Assembly (NCBI GenBank): GCA_949752735.1
Contig: OX457036.1
Location: forward strand, 90,429,908-90,493,907
DNA from: Lumbricus terrestris
Taxonomy: Eukaryota; Annelida; Clitellata; Crassiclitellata; Lumbricidae
Reading direction: 5' to 3'
DNA: 64,000 nucleotides
In this document: piece after piece, positions 12,901 through 27,500 of the stretch
Numbering within the stretch: the stretch's first letter is position 1
Layout: every line of letters starts with the position of its first letter
Made by a program: the position numbers and the translations under genes
The notes under the pieces: generated by a model
Seen by the model: only the letters and a program-made list of their open reading frames with translations
What the model was told of the DNA's origin: nothing
Databases searched by the model: none

Positions 12901-15900
12901 TATGCTTCGTGAAGTCACTCCCTAGCATCAAACAAGAAAGAAATTCCACTTAGAAATTATTCATGCCAACCAGAATCAGTGCAAAACGACTTAAAAATCA
13001 CTTAAAGTGGATTTCAAAGACACACAACAGGATGGACAAAAACAGAATGAGACAGAGATGAAGACAAAGGCAAGCCAAATGAATGAACCAGCTGAAGCTC
13101 CGATATGACACAAGAGCTGAAGAACAGCAACCTGGTCTTACTTTCCAAAAACTAGTGGCCTAACATTTTAACAAAGACGGGGTACTAAGAGTGACCAGGA
13201 AGCTACTTGTCGATAAAGTGTTCAATGTGAATATAGAAAGATGCACGACGATTCAAAGCATAAAAACAAAGATGAAACCAAACTCACGAATTGATCAGAT
13301 GAAACGATAATGAAGAGGACAAGGAAAAGAAACAAAAAAGAAAGAGAAGAACAGCTAGAAACATATTATTGTGTTAACGACTTCATTTTCTCAGCCTCAG
13401 CATATCACCAGTTCTCTTCCTCTCTGCCTCATCTACCCAGCATATCACCAGTTCTCTTCCTCTCTGCCTCATCTACCCAGCATATCACCAGTTCTCTTCC
13501 TCTCTGCCTCATCTACCCAGCATATCACCAGTTCTCTTCCTCTCTGCCTCATCTACCCAGCATATCACCAGTTCTCTTCCTCTCTGCCTCATCTACCCAG
13601 CATATCACCAGTTCTCTTCCTCTCTGCCTCATCTACCCAGCATATCACCAGTTCTCTTCCTCTCTGCCTCATCTACCCAGCATATCACCGGTTCTCTTCC
13701 TCTCTGCCTCATCTACCCACCAATATAGTATCCATAGTCAAAGAAGAAGTCTGCTATGAACAACAGTGACACAGATATTTTGAATATAACTATTCTCCCC
13801 TGGTAAGCTCACATGGAACGACTAAAGAAGATGCAGAAAGATAAACAGAGAGACCACTGAACAAAAGCACACACCAACGATTAACCGAAGTGATCCAAAC
13901 CTTAACAAGAGGAGCAGGCACACCTTCCGGTGGACCTTCCTTTGTGCGAACCCGTTGCCAGGGGCTGCTCGTTTGTCCCTCCGAATTATACGCAGTCACC
14001 ATGTATTCATAGTCGGCGTACGGTCGAACAGCGATGTCTGCATAGCGTTTATCAACTCCACTGTAGATCAACTGCCCTGAAATCACCAGACATCATGAGT
14101 GATCATGAGTGATCAAGCAGTGGTCGCTGTGCATCAACAGACATCAGATATACTGACAAAATTGTAAGCACAGGAGATTCAGGTGGCAGGCCATGGAGTT
14201 ATGTGTCCAGCACAAGAGCCCAGGTCACAGACAAGGAGAGATGTTGATTCCAGTGAAGGAGTTATTACTCAAATATTCTGCAATACTCTGATGATATAAT
14301 CTCTACAGAACAGAGGGGCACAATACAATAATATAATAATAATAATAATATTTTTTCTTTAATTAAACGCCTGCAAGACGCACTGCGCTTTACATTTACA
14401 AGTTATGCAGTAATCTTAATTAAACTTAACTACCAACTGAACAGACAGCTTTGTAATTACACGGCGCCAATGGCAGCCTACAAAGCAAATCCGCCCAACG
14501 GGGGCTCGAGCTCACTACCTCTCGCACTCTTGGCCAGCGTGTTAACCACTACTCTACCGGGCCCCCCAGTAATAATACAATAGCCTAATTAATGTAATGC
14601 AATGTAATTCGAAACCTAAATAGCACCAATCACAGCAGTGACCATTTAGTAGCGTTTCGAGTACTCAGAGAGAAGAAAGAGGCTTTGAGGAGAGACTTCA
14701 TGATTTACTTACATTTTCTTTTATATTTTCACTGCTTTTATCACTTCTTGCACTGATAAACAACGTCAACCTACCATGTCTGAATTACAATTACAATTAC
14801 ATGCTCATTTACAAAAGTTTATGAAATGCAAAGCACAATTTTTAGGCAAACAACACATAAAAATTACCGATTGTCTGCACAGGGAATTCCCTCCGTAGCA
14901 GGTCATAGCGTGAGATGAATCCATTTGGTCTCCCAGGTGGAGACCATTCCACAAGAATTCCAGCTGCGGCTCCACTATGGTCCTCCAGGGCCATCAGTTG
15001 CGGTCCAGAGAGGTCCATGGGTGGTGCTGCAGGGGTCATGACCTGCACTGGATCGCTCAGCGCACAGCCAATCATCGTGCATGACTGGATACGGAAGGTG
15101 TAGTTGGTCCAGGGGTCGAGACCAGTCACGACGACACTCAGCTGCTGCAGCTGGGGAAGAACAACGTCCGCATCACGATACAACGTGTAGTTGACGATGT
15201 TTCCGTTTGGTTTCAGAGGCGGCTGCCAGGTGGCTCTGACTGACGTCGGCGATACGACCTCAAGCGATGGTGGCTGCATGCCAACTGGAGATGTGGGAAA
15301 CGTGGAAATGGAAGCGGGAGGACTCTGTGCCCCACCCTTGCTGTTAAAAGCCGTCACCTGGTAAGTGTACGTCGTTCCAGGCTGTAAATCAGAGTCAACG
15401 TATTGCGTTTGTGACGTGACTTGAATCAGCGTTGAGTTTCTTCTCAGTTCGTACGATGTGATGACACCGTTTGGCTGGATGGGCGACGACCACGTCACTT
15501 CGATGGAAGTCGCACTGGTCACCCGCAGCACTGGTGCTGACATCCCAGAAGGCACTGCTTCATCTGGTCGACCAATCATGGCCGCGCTGGCCGTGCATCC
15601 GCCAGCCGTACAAGCAAGCAAAACAAATGCATAGGCTTTGTACGGCGTCAGGTTCGACGCCACAAATGAAGTATTCAATCCGGTATACGAGACAATGTCG
15701 TTCATCTTCAGTTGGTAAGATAACAACTGGCCATTTGTTATTTCAGGCGCAGACCAGTTTACAAACAGCGTAGTCGAGTCGACAGCTGAGAGAACAGGTG
15801 GCGCCACAAACAGCGGCGCGGTCTCTGGTGTTCGTGCAACGGTCGGCAAACTCAAAGTGCATCCACCACCCGTGCAAACGGTCGTCGTGTACGAATACAC

Positions 15901-18900
15901 GGTGTATGCCGAAAGTCCACGATCGACGTATTGCTTGGTGTCGTTTACACCAAAGCCAACCGGAGCCGAGGAATTTCTCCGAAGCTGGTAAGAAATTATA
16001 ACTCCGTTCGGCTGATCCGGTTCGCTCCACTGAATCCGAAGTTGGTTGACCTGTCCGTCAACGGTCAACACCTTTGGAGGTGATACGTACTTTGGAGCGG
16101 CCTGGAGCGTTTCCACGGTTTGCCAGGGACTGTCTGTTGATCCGATCGCATTCGTTGCTCGTACGAGATATCCATAGCGAGTGAATGGCTCGGTGGTGTT
16201 ATCGGTGTACTCGTACTGGTCGCGGTCAGTGTCGGTTGTTGTGTATATCACCAGCGGATCAGACGTCGATCTTTTCTGGATGCGTCCGTAAGATTGTCTT
16301 AGTACACTGTAACTAAGTATCTTCCCAAAGACATTCAGCGGCTTCTGCCAATGAATTGAGACCACTGTTGAATTCTGCGATGCCACGCTTGGCGCTGGTT
16401 GACCTTGGGGAGCGACCTCTGCTGTGTAGAAACTCTGCCATGCTGATCGCGCACAACCACCGTTCGTACACGCTTCCAGTCGGACCTGGTAGAGCGTGAA
16501 CGGCTGGAGGCGTGGATACTCAAACTGGCGTGTCAAACCCTGGTAGATGGCGTTGATGTTTCCAAACTCGTAGATGAGGTAGTTACTGACAACACCATTT
16601 GGCTGAAGTGGAGCATTCCACCGGAGTATAATGGACAAACCGTTGGTCATCTTTTCCACGTCGAACAGTCCGAGATCGGCTGGCGCTGCCTGAGCCGTCG
16701 TCACACGTGTCCAGTTGCTGGACAGACTTCCGGCCGCGTTGACCGCAACAACTCGGACGTCGTACGCTGTGTAAGGGCTGAGGCCACTGACGCTGGTACT
16801 GGAGATGGAACCGTCCACCGAAACGGAATTTGTCTGTGGATAGAGGGCTGGATCGGAGAGCGTGGAGCGATACTGGATACGATAATAGATGATGACTCCG
16901 TTTGGAACGAGAGGTGGGAGCCAGGTCACCTTGATGGTGAATGCGCTGATGTCGGAGATCTCCGGCGGAATGATGACTTGCGGAGGAGCGGGCAGGGTCC
17001 GGACTAAAGTCCAGTTGCTGGAAGCTTCGCCTTTGGAATTGACGCAGATTAATCGGTATTCGAACTCCGTGAACGGTGTAAGATCAGGACCAGTGTTGTA
17101 ATAACTGAGAGTCGATGAATTTACGAGGTTTACAAGGAGTCCAGAGCTGTTGGTTCGACCTGGACGTCTGAAGATGCGATACTGCGTGATAAGACCGTTT
17201 GGATTCCACGGAGGCAACCACGAAAGATTAACGGCTGAAGATCCTGTGGCAACCACGGTTGGAGGCAACTGACCGAGCGGAGGAGCCTCAAATGTCTGGA
17301 TGTCAATGCCAGGCCCTGTGCCACAACCGCTAGACACGTTCTGAAGACAGGCCTGAATTCGAATGCGGTAGGTTGTGAATGGATGCAGGTCGGTGACGCT
17401 ACAGTTAACGGCTAAACCAACCGACATCTGTAACTGTGATGGAGAACCAGCATTTAGAATCACCTTATACTGGTCGATGGGACCCTGCGAGTCTGCGACC
17501 GGATCCCATTCGACATAAATGGACACAGCAGAAAGGACTGTGACATTCCTTGGCGCAGGGATGTTAAGTGGTGTGGCCTGCGGCACCACAACTCTCGACT
17601 GAGTGCTGTTGGTGCCTCCTGCAATTGTTCTTGCCTCGAGAACATAAGAATACTGCATGCCTGGCATCACAGCCTGATCTGTGGCATTCAGAACATCGCC
17701 TGACGCATTCTGCAAGAGCAGAAAAGGAAGTCCGCCAACCGAACGATAAATAGCGAAGGAAGAGACGTTGCCATTCGACTGACTAGGAGCCGACCAGTAT
17801 ATCTCGAGGAGTGTGGAGCTTACAATGAGAAGCTGAGGACTTGAGATGCCTGAAAATAAAGCATAACAAAGGAGGCAGGTAAACAAAGGAGGTAGTCAAA
17901 CAAAGGTGGTATGTAAACAGAGGAGGTAGGCAAACAAAGGAGGCAGCAAACAAAGGCGATGTGTAAACAACGGAGGTAGGTAAACAATGGAGGTAGGTAA
18001 ACAAAGGAGGTAGGTAAACAATGGAGGTAGGTAAACAAAGGAGGTAGGTAAACAAAGGAGGTAGGTAAACAAGGGAGGTAGGTAAACATCAAGCGCAAAT
18101 TAATATACAGTGGATTTCACTTGTTTGTTTGCTCATTCTAGTACAGGCGATTTAACTTGCTTGCTCTTCAAAAAGTACATGAGAATTTACTTACTCACTT
18201 GCTCATTAAACATATATAGACATATAAGAGATTTTCTTGCTGCCTCTGCATGATACAATAATTATTGTGTTAAGTATTAAAGAAGTGCACAGATATTTAA
18301 TGCATCTGTGTGGTTTGGGGAAGTTGGCTCAAATGGTTCAGAAATTTCAACCGAGAACACTTCAATCGCTTAAATGCATATAATTATATCATATGTCTAG
18401 ATAACAAAACTTTCTAACGAACATGGCATTGCAAAATAGTTTCTTAATAGCTAAACAAATGTGTAGAAGATATGTCTAAATTGTTTTGGCTTAGGTAGTG
18501 GGAAGAATGGCGTTGAACTGCTCACATAGATTTACACGTTTTAAATGTTTCTAACACTGCATCGCTTTTTACCTCATTGTGCTAGTTACATGAATAATAG
18601 TTTGCATTATCTTAGAGTACATGTGCTGTGTTTACTTAACTGTTTTGATTGAACAACTTGTGTGTATTTCAATCAATCAATCAATCAATCAATGGTTTTT
18701 ATTTTAGCCAACCGAAGATATAACACAAGTAACGAAATATGGTCACTGTGAATACAGAAGGAAAGACCCAGAAAAGATCAAAGGGATTGTTGTTATAAGA
18801 GCTTTTGTCCTCCTCTAAAAAAGACTAGCTCTACTTAACTAAATCAATTTAAAAACATCAGGACACTCTCAGGACCGCCACAAGGTTTGTGGAAGCAAAA

Positions 18901-21900
18901 CTATGAACTATCGAAATGAAATTGAAATTGATAATTAATCTAACCAGCTGGTCGGTCCTGTTGGGTGGCAGCCTGAACAATTGAGCTGTTTGTACAGCCA
19001 GCTTCAGTACAGACCATAAGAAGAAACTGATAGGATGTATATGGAAAGAGACCTGAAGAGAAAAACAGAAAACAGTTAACACCAGTACATAATTAGGGCA
19101 AGTACAGAATCATTCACCTTCAGTGCTTTTAGATGAACTTGATAACTCTTAGTAGTTCTAACACCAAAACTCCACCTCTCGCTATCTCCCCACAGGTCTT
19201 TCACTCAAAACTGAAAACATTGCTCTTCCACAAATCCTATCAGTACCAGTACAAGCTTCCACAAATCCTATCAGTATCAGTACAAGCTGCAAGTGGGGCT
19301 ATTTATGTACAGAATTCACTCAAACCAAAACACAGTAAATTTTGACCACTGGTTCTGCAAAAAGTCTGAGCTACATGATCATTATACGCGCTCAGCAAAC
19401 AATTATCATCAAAGAAGTGTACGCACCAACATTAGACAGCATGGTATTGGAATACATGGACCATTGGTTTGGAACTCCCTGCCTAAAGAACTTACCCATC
19501 TGCCCTCAATCCATCAGTTCAAAAATAAATTTAAAATCCACCTTTTAGCCACGATTATGTAAAGAATGTGCCACATGGTTCTGTGCATGCATTATTACAA
19601 TTTTACTTTACATTCACTGTATATATATATTAATTAAGTTGATTGGTTGTTGCATTCCTATAGACTGAGAATGCATTCAAGCATTGTTTGAGGACTTCTT
19701 GTAGCATGTTACACGTAGCATGCCACATGGTTTGTGCATTGCATTGTTATGATTTTACTTTGCATTCACTGTATATACATATTAATTAAGTTGATTGGTT
19801 GTTGCATAGATTGAGAATGGACACCATATGCGTACATACATGCATGTCATACATGATTAAGATTAAGAATGGACATCATACTCAGGCATTGTTTGAGGAC
19901 ACATTGTAGTATGTTACATATAATTTATAGTTTTTAAAGTTCAAACTGACACTGTTATAACATCTGATGAGTCTAGGGTGACCCTGCCTAGCGGAACCTT
20001 ATGTTCCTTTGGGTTTACCCATTGACGCCAACTGTCGATTGTACGTATCTTGGTGATCAATAAATATATTGATTGATTGATTGATATCCTCATTCTTCCT
20101 CTTCTCCTCACATCCCTTGCCATTTCAACTCTAAACATCACCCACCTTAGCCATCCATCTACCTGCCTGACGCTCCGGACTTGACTCGCTGCCTATCGAT
20201 TTTGTTTTGATTGAGCGACTGTGAATAAGATGGTTCCCGCGACTTGGCTTTTGTGGGCGCTGTAGAAGTCTCGAGATTACGATTACGAGTAGTTTGTCTT
20301 ACGAATCCGTTTGAAGCAAAAATCTCACAGATAAACTTAGCACCAATGTAACATTCACATAACATTTTGTAAGTTCTGCAGATAATTATCTACAGATTTC
20401 AATCATACAAACCAATGATCCTGACTTGAACCCTGCAGGCTAACTTAACAGTCTCCTCAAATGCTTGAGGGCAAGCTGCTGGGTCGTAGCAACCACGTTA
20501 GGTATGTTACAGACATACATACAGTTCGACAGTAATTGCAATGTAAAGATTTCTACAGTGCACTAAGAAACAAAATGGCGAGAATATGGACATTCAAGGG
20601 TGCTCAGTCAAAACAAAATCCATAGGCGGGCGCCGGGCAGTGTCAAAAATCAGTTCCAAGTAAAAATCCAAAGGTCATGTAGGCAGAAGGTCAAAAGAGC
20701 TATGGAATATAGGGTTAATATTAGAATAAATTTGCTCAAGAGGAATTGTTAAAAGCAGAAATCTAGTGACATCCAACTACTGGGTGAGATATTTTAAACA
20801 TTGACGGCAGTTGTGTTCAGACCTTTGTAGACAAAGGTGTACTGTTGTAATCCGGGAGTTGCATTTGCAACAACAGAATATTGTGGCAACAATTGTACAA
20901 CGACGTAGTTTGTGATGATCCCATTAGGTTTTCCAGGTACTGTCCACTTGATTTCCATGGAAGTTGATGACAGTGCCGTCACAGAAGGTGGTGCTACCAG
21001 CTCCGGTTTGCCCTGAAGTGTGGCTGCCGCAATCTGGAAGACAGGAAGTCATAATTATCCACATTTCAAATATTGCAGCAAATAACTTTTATCATCAATA
21101 AATCATTTTAATGAATGCCAATTAATTATGGCTGTTTAGGACCAGTTACAAAATCTTATCGTAATCGTAATCTCGAGACTTCTACAGCGCCCACAAAAGC
21201 CAAGTCGCGGGAACCAGCTTATTCACAGGCGCTCAATCAAAACAAAATCGATAGGCAGCGGGTCAAGTTCGGAGAGTCAGGCAGGCAGATAGATGGACGA
21301 CTAAGGTGGGTGATGTTTAGAATTGAAATGACGAGGGATGTGATGAGAAGAGGAGGAATCAGGATAGGATTTGTGAAAGAGCAATGTTTTCAGTTTTGAG
21401 TGAAAGACCTGTGGGGAGATAGCGAGAGGTGGAGTTTTGGTGAGTTCATATGAGGGGTCGGAAGTTTGCCGAAGTGCTGGCGGAAGTTTGTTCCAGAGAG
21501 GTGGAACGGCAATGGCTATGGAGCGGTTTGCAAATTTCAGTGATGAAGTGATGGGAGGGCGAAGCAGTGTAATGGAGGATGAGGAGCGTGTTGAACGAGG
21601 TGGCTGGATGGTGAACAACTGACGAAGGTAGAACGGCTGGGATGATTGAAGTGTATTGTAAGTGAGTGAGAGGACTTTGTATTCAATGCGTTCAGGTATT
21701 TTGAGCCAGTGAAGTGATTTCAGGACAGGAGTGATGTAATGACGTTTGGGGGTTTTCGTCACTGCACGGGCGAGGGCATTCTGGATAGCTTGGAGGCGGT
21801 TAATTTGGGTTATATCAATGTTTAGGAAGAGAGAGTTGCAGTAATCAAGTTTCGCATGAACTATGGATGTGGCTATTGTGGATGCAGTTTTAAAGTCGAG

Positions 21901-24502
21901 CATAGGTCGGATTCTGCAGAGATCTCGTATGTGCATGAAACAAGTGCGGGAAAGTTGGGTTATGTGGTCGGAGAAGCTAAGATGCTGGTCAAAGATTACA
22001 CCTAGGTTTCGGACAGGAGAATTTGCGGATAAAGTGTGGTTGGAAGAAGAGTCATTGTTGAAGGAAATAGAGGGATCAGGAATTTTCTTGAGTTGTTCTC
22101 TGAGGCCAATTAGTATAAATTCTGTCTTGGAGGGGTTAAGGCAGAGGAGATTTGAGGTCATCCAAGAGGTGATTTGGGTGACCACGGAGAGAAGATTATC
22201 TATGGAGTCAGAGAAGCTGCTTGGAGAGAAAGAGATGAAGAATTGGGTGTGATCATCATTCAGTGAAAACTTGCAACAACGAATAGGAACTAGATTTAAT
22301 GCCGCTATATAAAGACCACTTAGCAGGCTCAAACTCACAATCATTAGACAAGAAACCTAGCGCTGTCAAACAGACCAACACCCAGGACTTAAGGGGTGAC
22401 TGGACGATCGTGGACGACGTCCGAGCAATTATTTTCAAATCTGAATGGCGAACGCGGTCGTGCCTTATTAGGTAAGTACAGACTGAAAAGGTCAGGGTAT
22501 TCAGGCAATTCTTTTACTAAACTTCAATTATAATAATAATAATTTTTTCCTTAATTCAACGCCTGCAAACGCACTGCGCTTTACATTTACAAGTTATGCA
22601 GTAATCTTAATTAAACTTAACTACTAACTGAACAGACAGCTTTGCAATTACACAATTAAGCACTGTGAAATGTGAAACGTACCAAATGCAATTATCCTAC
22701 CGTGGCACTGGAAACACATCCCACAGCATTGCATGCTTCGACAGTGTAGTGATAAACAGTGTATGGAACAATGGCATTGCTGTCAGGAAACTGCAGTTGA
22801 CTATCATCACGAAACACCTCAACACCATCGCGCAGGAGAATGTACCACAGTATCGGACCTGAAAATTGAATTAACAATCATAAATCTGAAACAAAACTAG
22901 AAATTTAAAGAATAGTAAATTTGATAACTATAAGCACAAATTTAAAATTCAATGCAGCACTTTTTAAAAGCACTAAAAGACACTCTCCACGAATGCTTAC
23001 CTCTTTCAAGAATTCCCTCTGCTCAAGATTAAGAATTCCTATTCTACTTCTACTCCAAGAATTTTTACTTCTCCTCAAGAATTCAGACCTCAGCAAGAAT
23101 TCCTATGTCCCGTCAAGAATAAAGAATTCCTAATTCTGTTTAGAATTCCTATTACGCTCAAGGACCTTCCTACTCCACTTCAAGAACTTCTATCCTAATC
23201 CATCCGAGCACCTTTCCAAGATCTCTCGCTAAGAAGCAGAAAATGATCATCCTTGCATCACATCAGACACAGGCTTATGTGACATAAACTGTTATACGAC
23301 CAAAGAGAAGAATACGATAATCTACTCTTAATCTTGCTACATTAAGTAAGACAAACTGTCGAACCATTTGGAAAGAGCGGAGGCTTCCACGACAAATAGA
23401 CGATGAAAGGTTTCTCAGGGTCAACTCTGTAGACAGGAGCATTCAAGACCAACGGCAAGTCGGGCAACGTAGTAACGCTGCTGGACGAACTGTACACAAT
23501 GCCAGCGCCATTCATCACAGTAGCATAGTATCGGTAGTTAGTGTAGGCAGACAGCTTCGTGTCTGTTGAACATAAAAAACATCATCATTATCGTTACAAT
23601 ATACCAGAGAAGATGCAAGTATTTGAAATGAGAAAGAGTGAGCATTGAGTCACTTTTTGAAGAAAATGAATTCGAGCCATGCTATCAGAGAGAATCTGAT
23701 GACATTTGAGAAGGTGTACCAATATGAAGTTCTTTACTCAGGATAGTTGTTTATCATACTTCAACTCATGTAAAACGAAGCACCACAAAAGCAACAGCTT
23801 CAACAAGGTTGGGTCCCGATCTGTAGACTGCAATTGCATACATTGATATGCCTCAAATGTTTAGATTTAAGCTTATAAATGATTAAATTAAACCTAAAAT
23901 TAGAGAATTTTGGCAAAACAACTCCCAAGGTTTTTTCCACAGACTCTAGACTCTGATTCCCGTGGAACAAGTTTGATCATCCTTGCACAAATTTATAATC
24001 AGTAATTATGAATATTAATAATATTAAACATAATAAAACACACAGTGTATAAAATTTATAATATATGCAATTAAACATTGATGTTAGTACCATTGAACGA
24101 GAGAGCATTTCCTGAGTAGATTTTAACCGGATCAGTGAGGCAGACTTGATCTGTGCTGTTTCTGGTTGGAGAGTCGATTGGCAGGGAACCAGATGACGTG
24201 TTGCGCTTCTGCGACAGCAATGGATTGAAGGACACGCACTGGTTCCGATTGCGATCAAAATTACACTGGTCACAGAAAGCAGTATCTGCCTGTGATGTGG
24301 AACAGACCGTCCCAGAGCCACATCCTGTCAATACAAACAAACGCATCCAAGATTCTGCAGCGTCTTCGTCCATCTAAATTCTAATGATAGTAATAATAAT
24401 AATAGTAATAATAATAATAATTAAAACAATTTGCCCCGAGGTATTTAGGATCCCTCGGGGACTTCGCTCCAAACTACTGCTATAAAACCAGATATAATAA
24501 TA

Positions 24503-24538
<36 letters not shown>

Positions 24539-27500
24539 CAACGCAGTCGCTTCTGCAGCACTTTTTACATCTGCCATTCCAGAACATCCGCCTCCCAATT
24601 TTTATAAATCCTGAAGGATCATTGCTACCTCTGGTAAAAAATACTAATAATCTTGGTTAAATTTCAAACTGATACAATGCAACAAGATAACAATTCCTAG
24701 TATGAATGGATGATCACAATGATCAGACATGTTCTATCGCAATCTTATAACTCTTTAGCCAAGGGTGGGTTGGGAGCGCTCCTGAGTAGTAACCTTGAAG
24801 GCACTCTATATAAATGCTCATAATGAATTAATATTTGAATGAATGGGAAAACATTTGCAATGCAATGGTTTACAATTATTGATAAATTCCGAACCTGAGT
24901 CTTGACCGGAGATGTCTGCACAGATCTGAGATATAGGATTATAACCAACGCCATTGCAACAGCTGAGCAAAACCGAGATACTTGAAGTGCCACAGCATTT
25001 CTGGTTTGAGATGTTACGTGCTAAGTCACTTTCGTAAGAATAAACCTAAAAGTTACGCAATTAAAAACTAGATATTAAATATATCACAGCAAAAACAGTT
25101 GTAATTAATCTACCGTAAAAGAAATTTAATGCTGTTAACCTAATTTGCATGTTCTTGAAAGTATTTTAAAAGCAATTACACACATAAGCCTTGCAAGACA
25201 TGTAGAGTACATGCACAGCCGTTTGCTCTCTGTGGTTGGTAGGTCCAACAACCTAGAACGGTCTTCTTACTCAAACTGTTCCCAGCCTCACCAGCTGCTG
25301 AAGACTGCTGTTTTTCGCTTGACCTGAAACAGGAGAGCCTCTGAGTAGAGACCTTGAAGGGGTTATTTAAATTCTGATCGATCGATGATTGATTGATTAA
25401 TTGATTGATTAATTGATCGATTAATTGATCGATTGATTGATTTGTTCTGCTGACCTCGCTTTGTCCAATGTCGTTGACACAGCAAACACTGGATGCGACA
25501 TCCACATAGTCAACGCCACAGCAGAATCTGGTGGAGTTGCGATCATATGCTGATCCTTTATCTACCCCACCACAGCAGATGAGATCATCACTCACCACCT
25601 CACCCCCACAACACTGACTCTTCAGTTTCTCATACAGCACCCCTGCAACCAAATCCAACACAAGAAACCAATCCTATTCAATGTATGATGCTCTCGTTTA
25701 CTTTGTGGCATAGTTCTATCAGGGTTATTTTAATTTTAACAGTAATTTTAGCTACTAACAGAACAGACAACCAGCAATACAACAGTCTTGGAGTGTCAAC
25801 TTAAGTTGCTTTGTAATCAATCAGACGTGGTGGACTGGTGGTAGCTTACACACAGTTTGCCACAGTTTACAGATCTCTTTCTCTCTTATTCTGCTCCTTC
25901 TGTACACTTTTGATATATGTTCAATGGTGTGTACTTAATATCAGCAACAGTTTTAGAACTGAATTGAATTGGTATCAATGGTACGTATTCACGAGACAAT
26001 GGATATGATGCGGACAACGTACCATTGCAACAGATCTGAGAACCATCTGACGAGTACGGAATGGCGTTGCAGCACTTATCACCAAAACCAATATTCACTC
26101 GGTCCTGAACTGGATCGGGACAACAGATGTGGCCATTCTGAACCTCAACAAACCTGTAATATCGTGAACAACACATCTATTTATCAACTCCATCATGACC
26201 AATTGTACCTTCAAATCATGTGATGCCTTCATAATAATGGACCAGACATTGGAGTCAATCAGAAAACTGATCTGTATTCTGATCAGCCAAAGGACAATGC
26301 TAATAATTAAATATTTTTTATTACTATTATTAAACAATTCTTAAGATCTAACAGCCAAGCATCATTCGACAGCATTGCACAACTGCGAGTTCTTGAAGGT
26401 CCCAATGCTGGTCCTTCAGATACGAGACTGTGCAAGGGGCACCTCTGAGTCAGGGTCTTGCAGTGGTACAAGACAGATACTCTGTATAAAATGAGCAAAT
26501 TTATATCATGCACCTTTAAAAATAGCTAGACTGAATTATTAGCCATTAGAGGTATGCTGTCGACAGACTCATACTTGCAAGACTTCACTCATCAGCTCAC
26601 CTAAAAGTCAACAGTCAACTATGCCTCAAACACCAAGTTTTAGCAGCACCTTCAGAATGTGAAACTTCAGAATAAAGCCAAACACCTTTTGCCACAGCAC
26701 TGGTAGTTGTCACGAGCAGTGTAGAACTGTCCACCACAACAGACGTCAGTTGGCAGATTACGCTGAGGAATGTAATCAACATCACAGCATTCGTATCCTC
26801 TCATTGTATCGTACACGATACCACCACAACACGTCTGCCAAGAAAAAAATATGTAAGAAAACAAAAGCACAAAACTTCACTGCATTTGATTATCTAAAGC
26901 TGCACAATAGCCACCTCAATAGTTCATTCCAAACTCGACTACTGCAATTCGCTCTTCCATGAAATAGATTCTCTTCAAATTAAACGCCTCCAAACTATCC
27001 AGAATGCTCTTGCCCGCGCAGTCACTAAGACGCCCAAACATCACCACATAACCCCTGTTCTCAAGTCTCTTCATTGGCTAAAAGTTTCTCAGCGCATCCA
27101 TTACAAAATTGTTTCTCTAACCTACAACGCTCTTCAAACCTCTCAGCCCTCCTACATTCGTCAACTAATCACCATCCAACCGCACAGGTCTACGCGCTCA
27201 TCATCATATCTTTCTCTCTCTCGGCCTCCAGTATCATCCTCTCTGAAATTCTGCGACCGCTCCTTAGTCTATGCTGCACCAGCTCTTTGGAACGGACTCC
27301 CAACATTCCTCCGCATGTTCGCTCACCCTCCTATCTCTCCTGCAGTCTCACCTCCAAACAATAATTCAACCTCTCCTCCGCTTGCACTCTCCTCTGCTGC
27401 ATTCCATTCACGACTGAAAACCGAACTCTTCAACCTATCCTATCCAGATTCCAATCAGGTTCCATCACCCAACCACCACCATCACCGACAACCACCGTAG

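Noticed and set aside
13310..13769. Plus-strand frames of 132-149 codons with repeated SSLPLCLIYPAYH
   Set aside because: Direct translation of the 40-bp tandem repeat inside a usherin intron.
15471..16001. Plus-strand frames within the large FN3 exon
   Set aside because: Antisense shadows of the minus-strand coding exon with no motif of their own.
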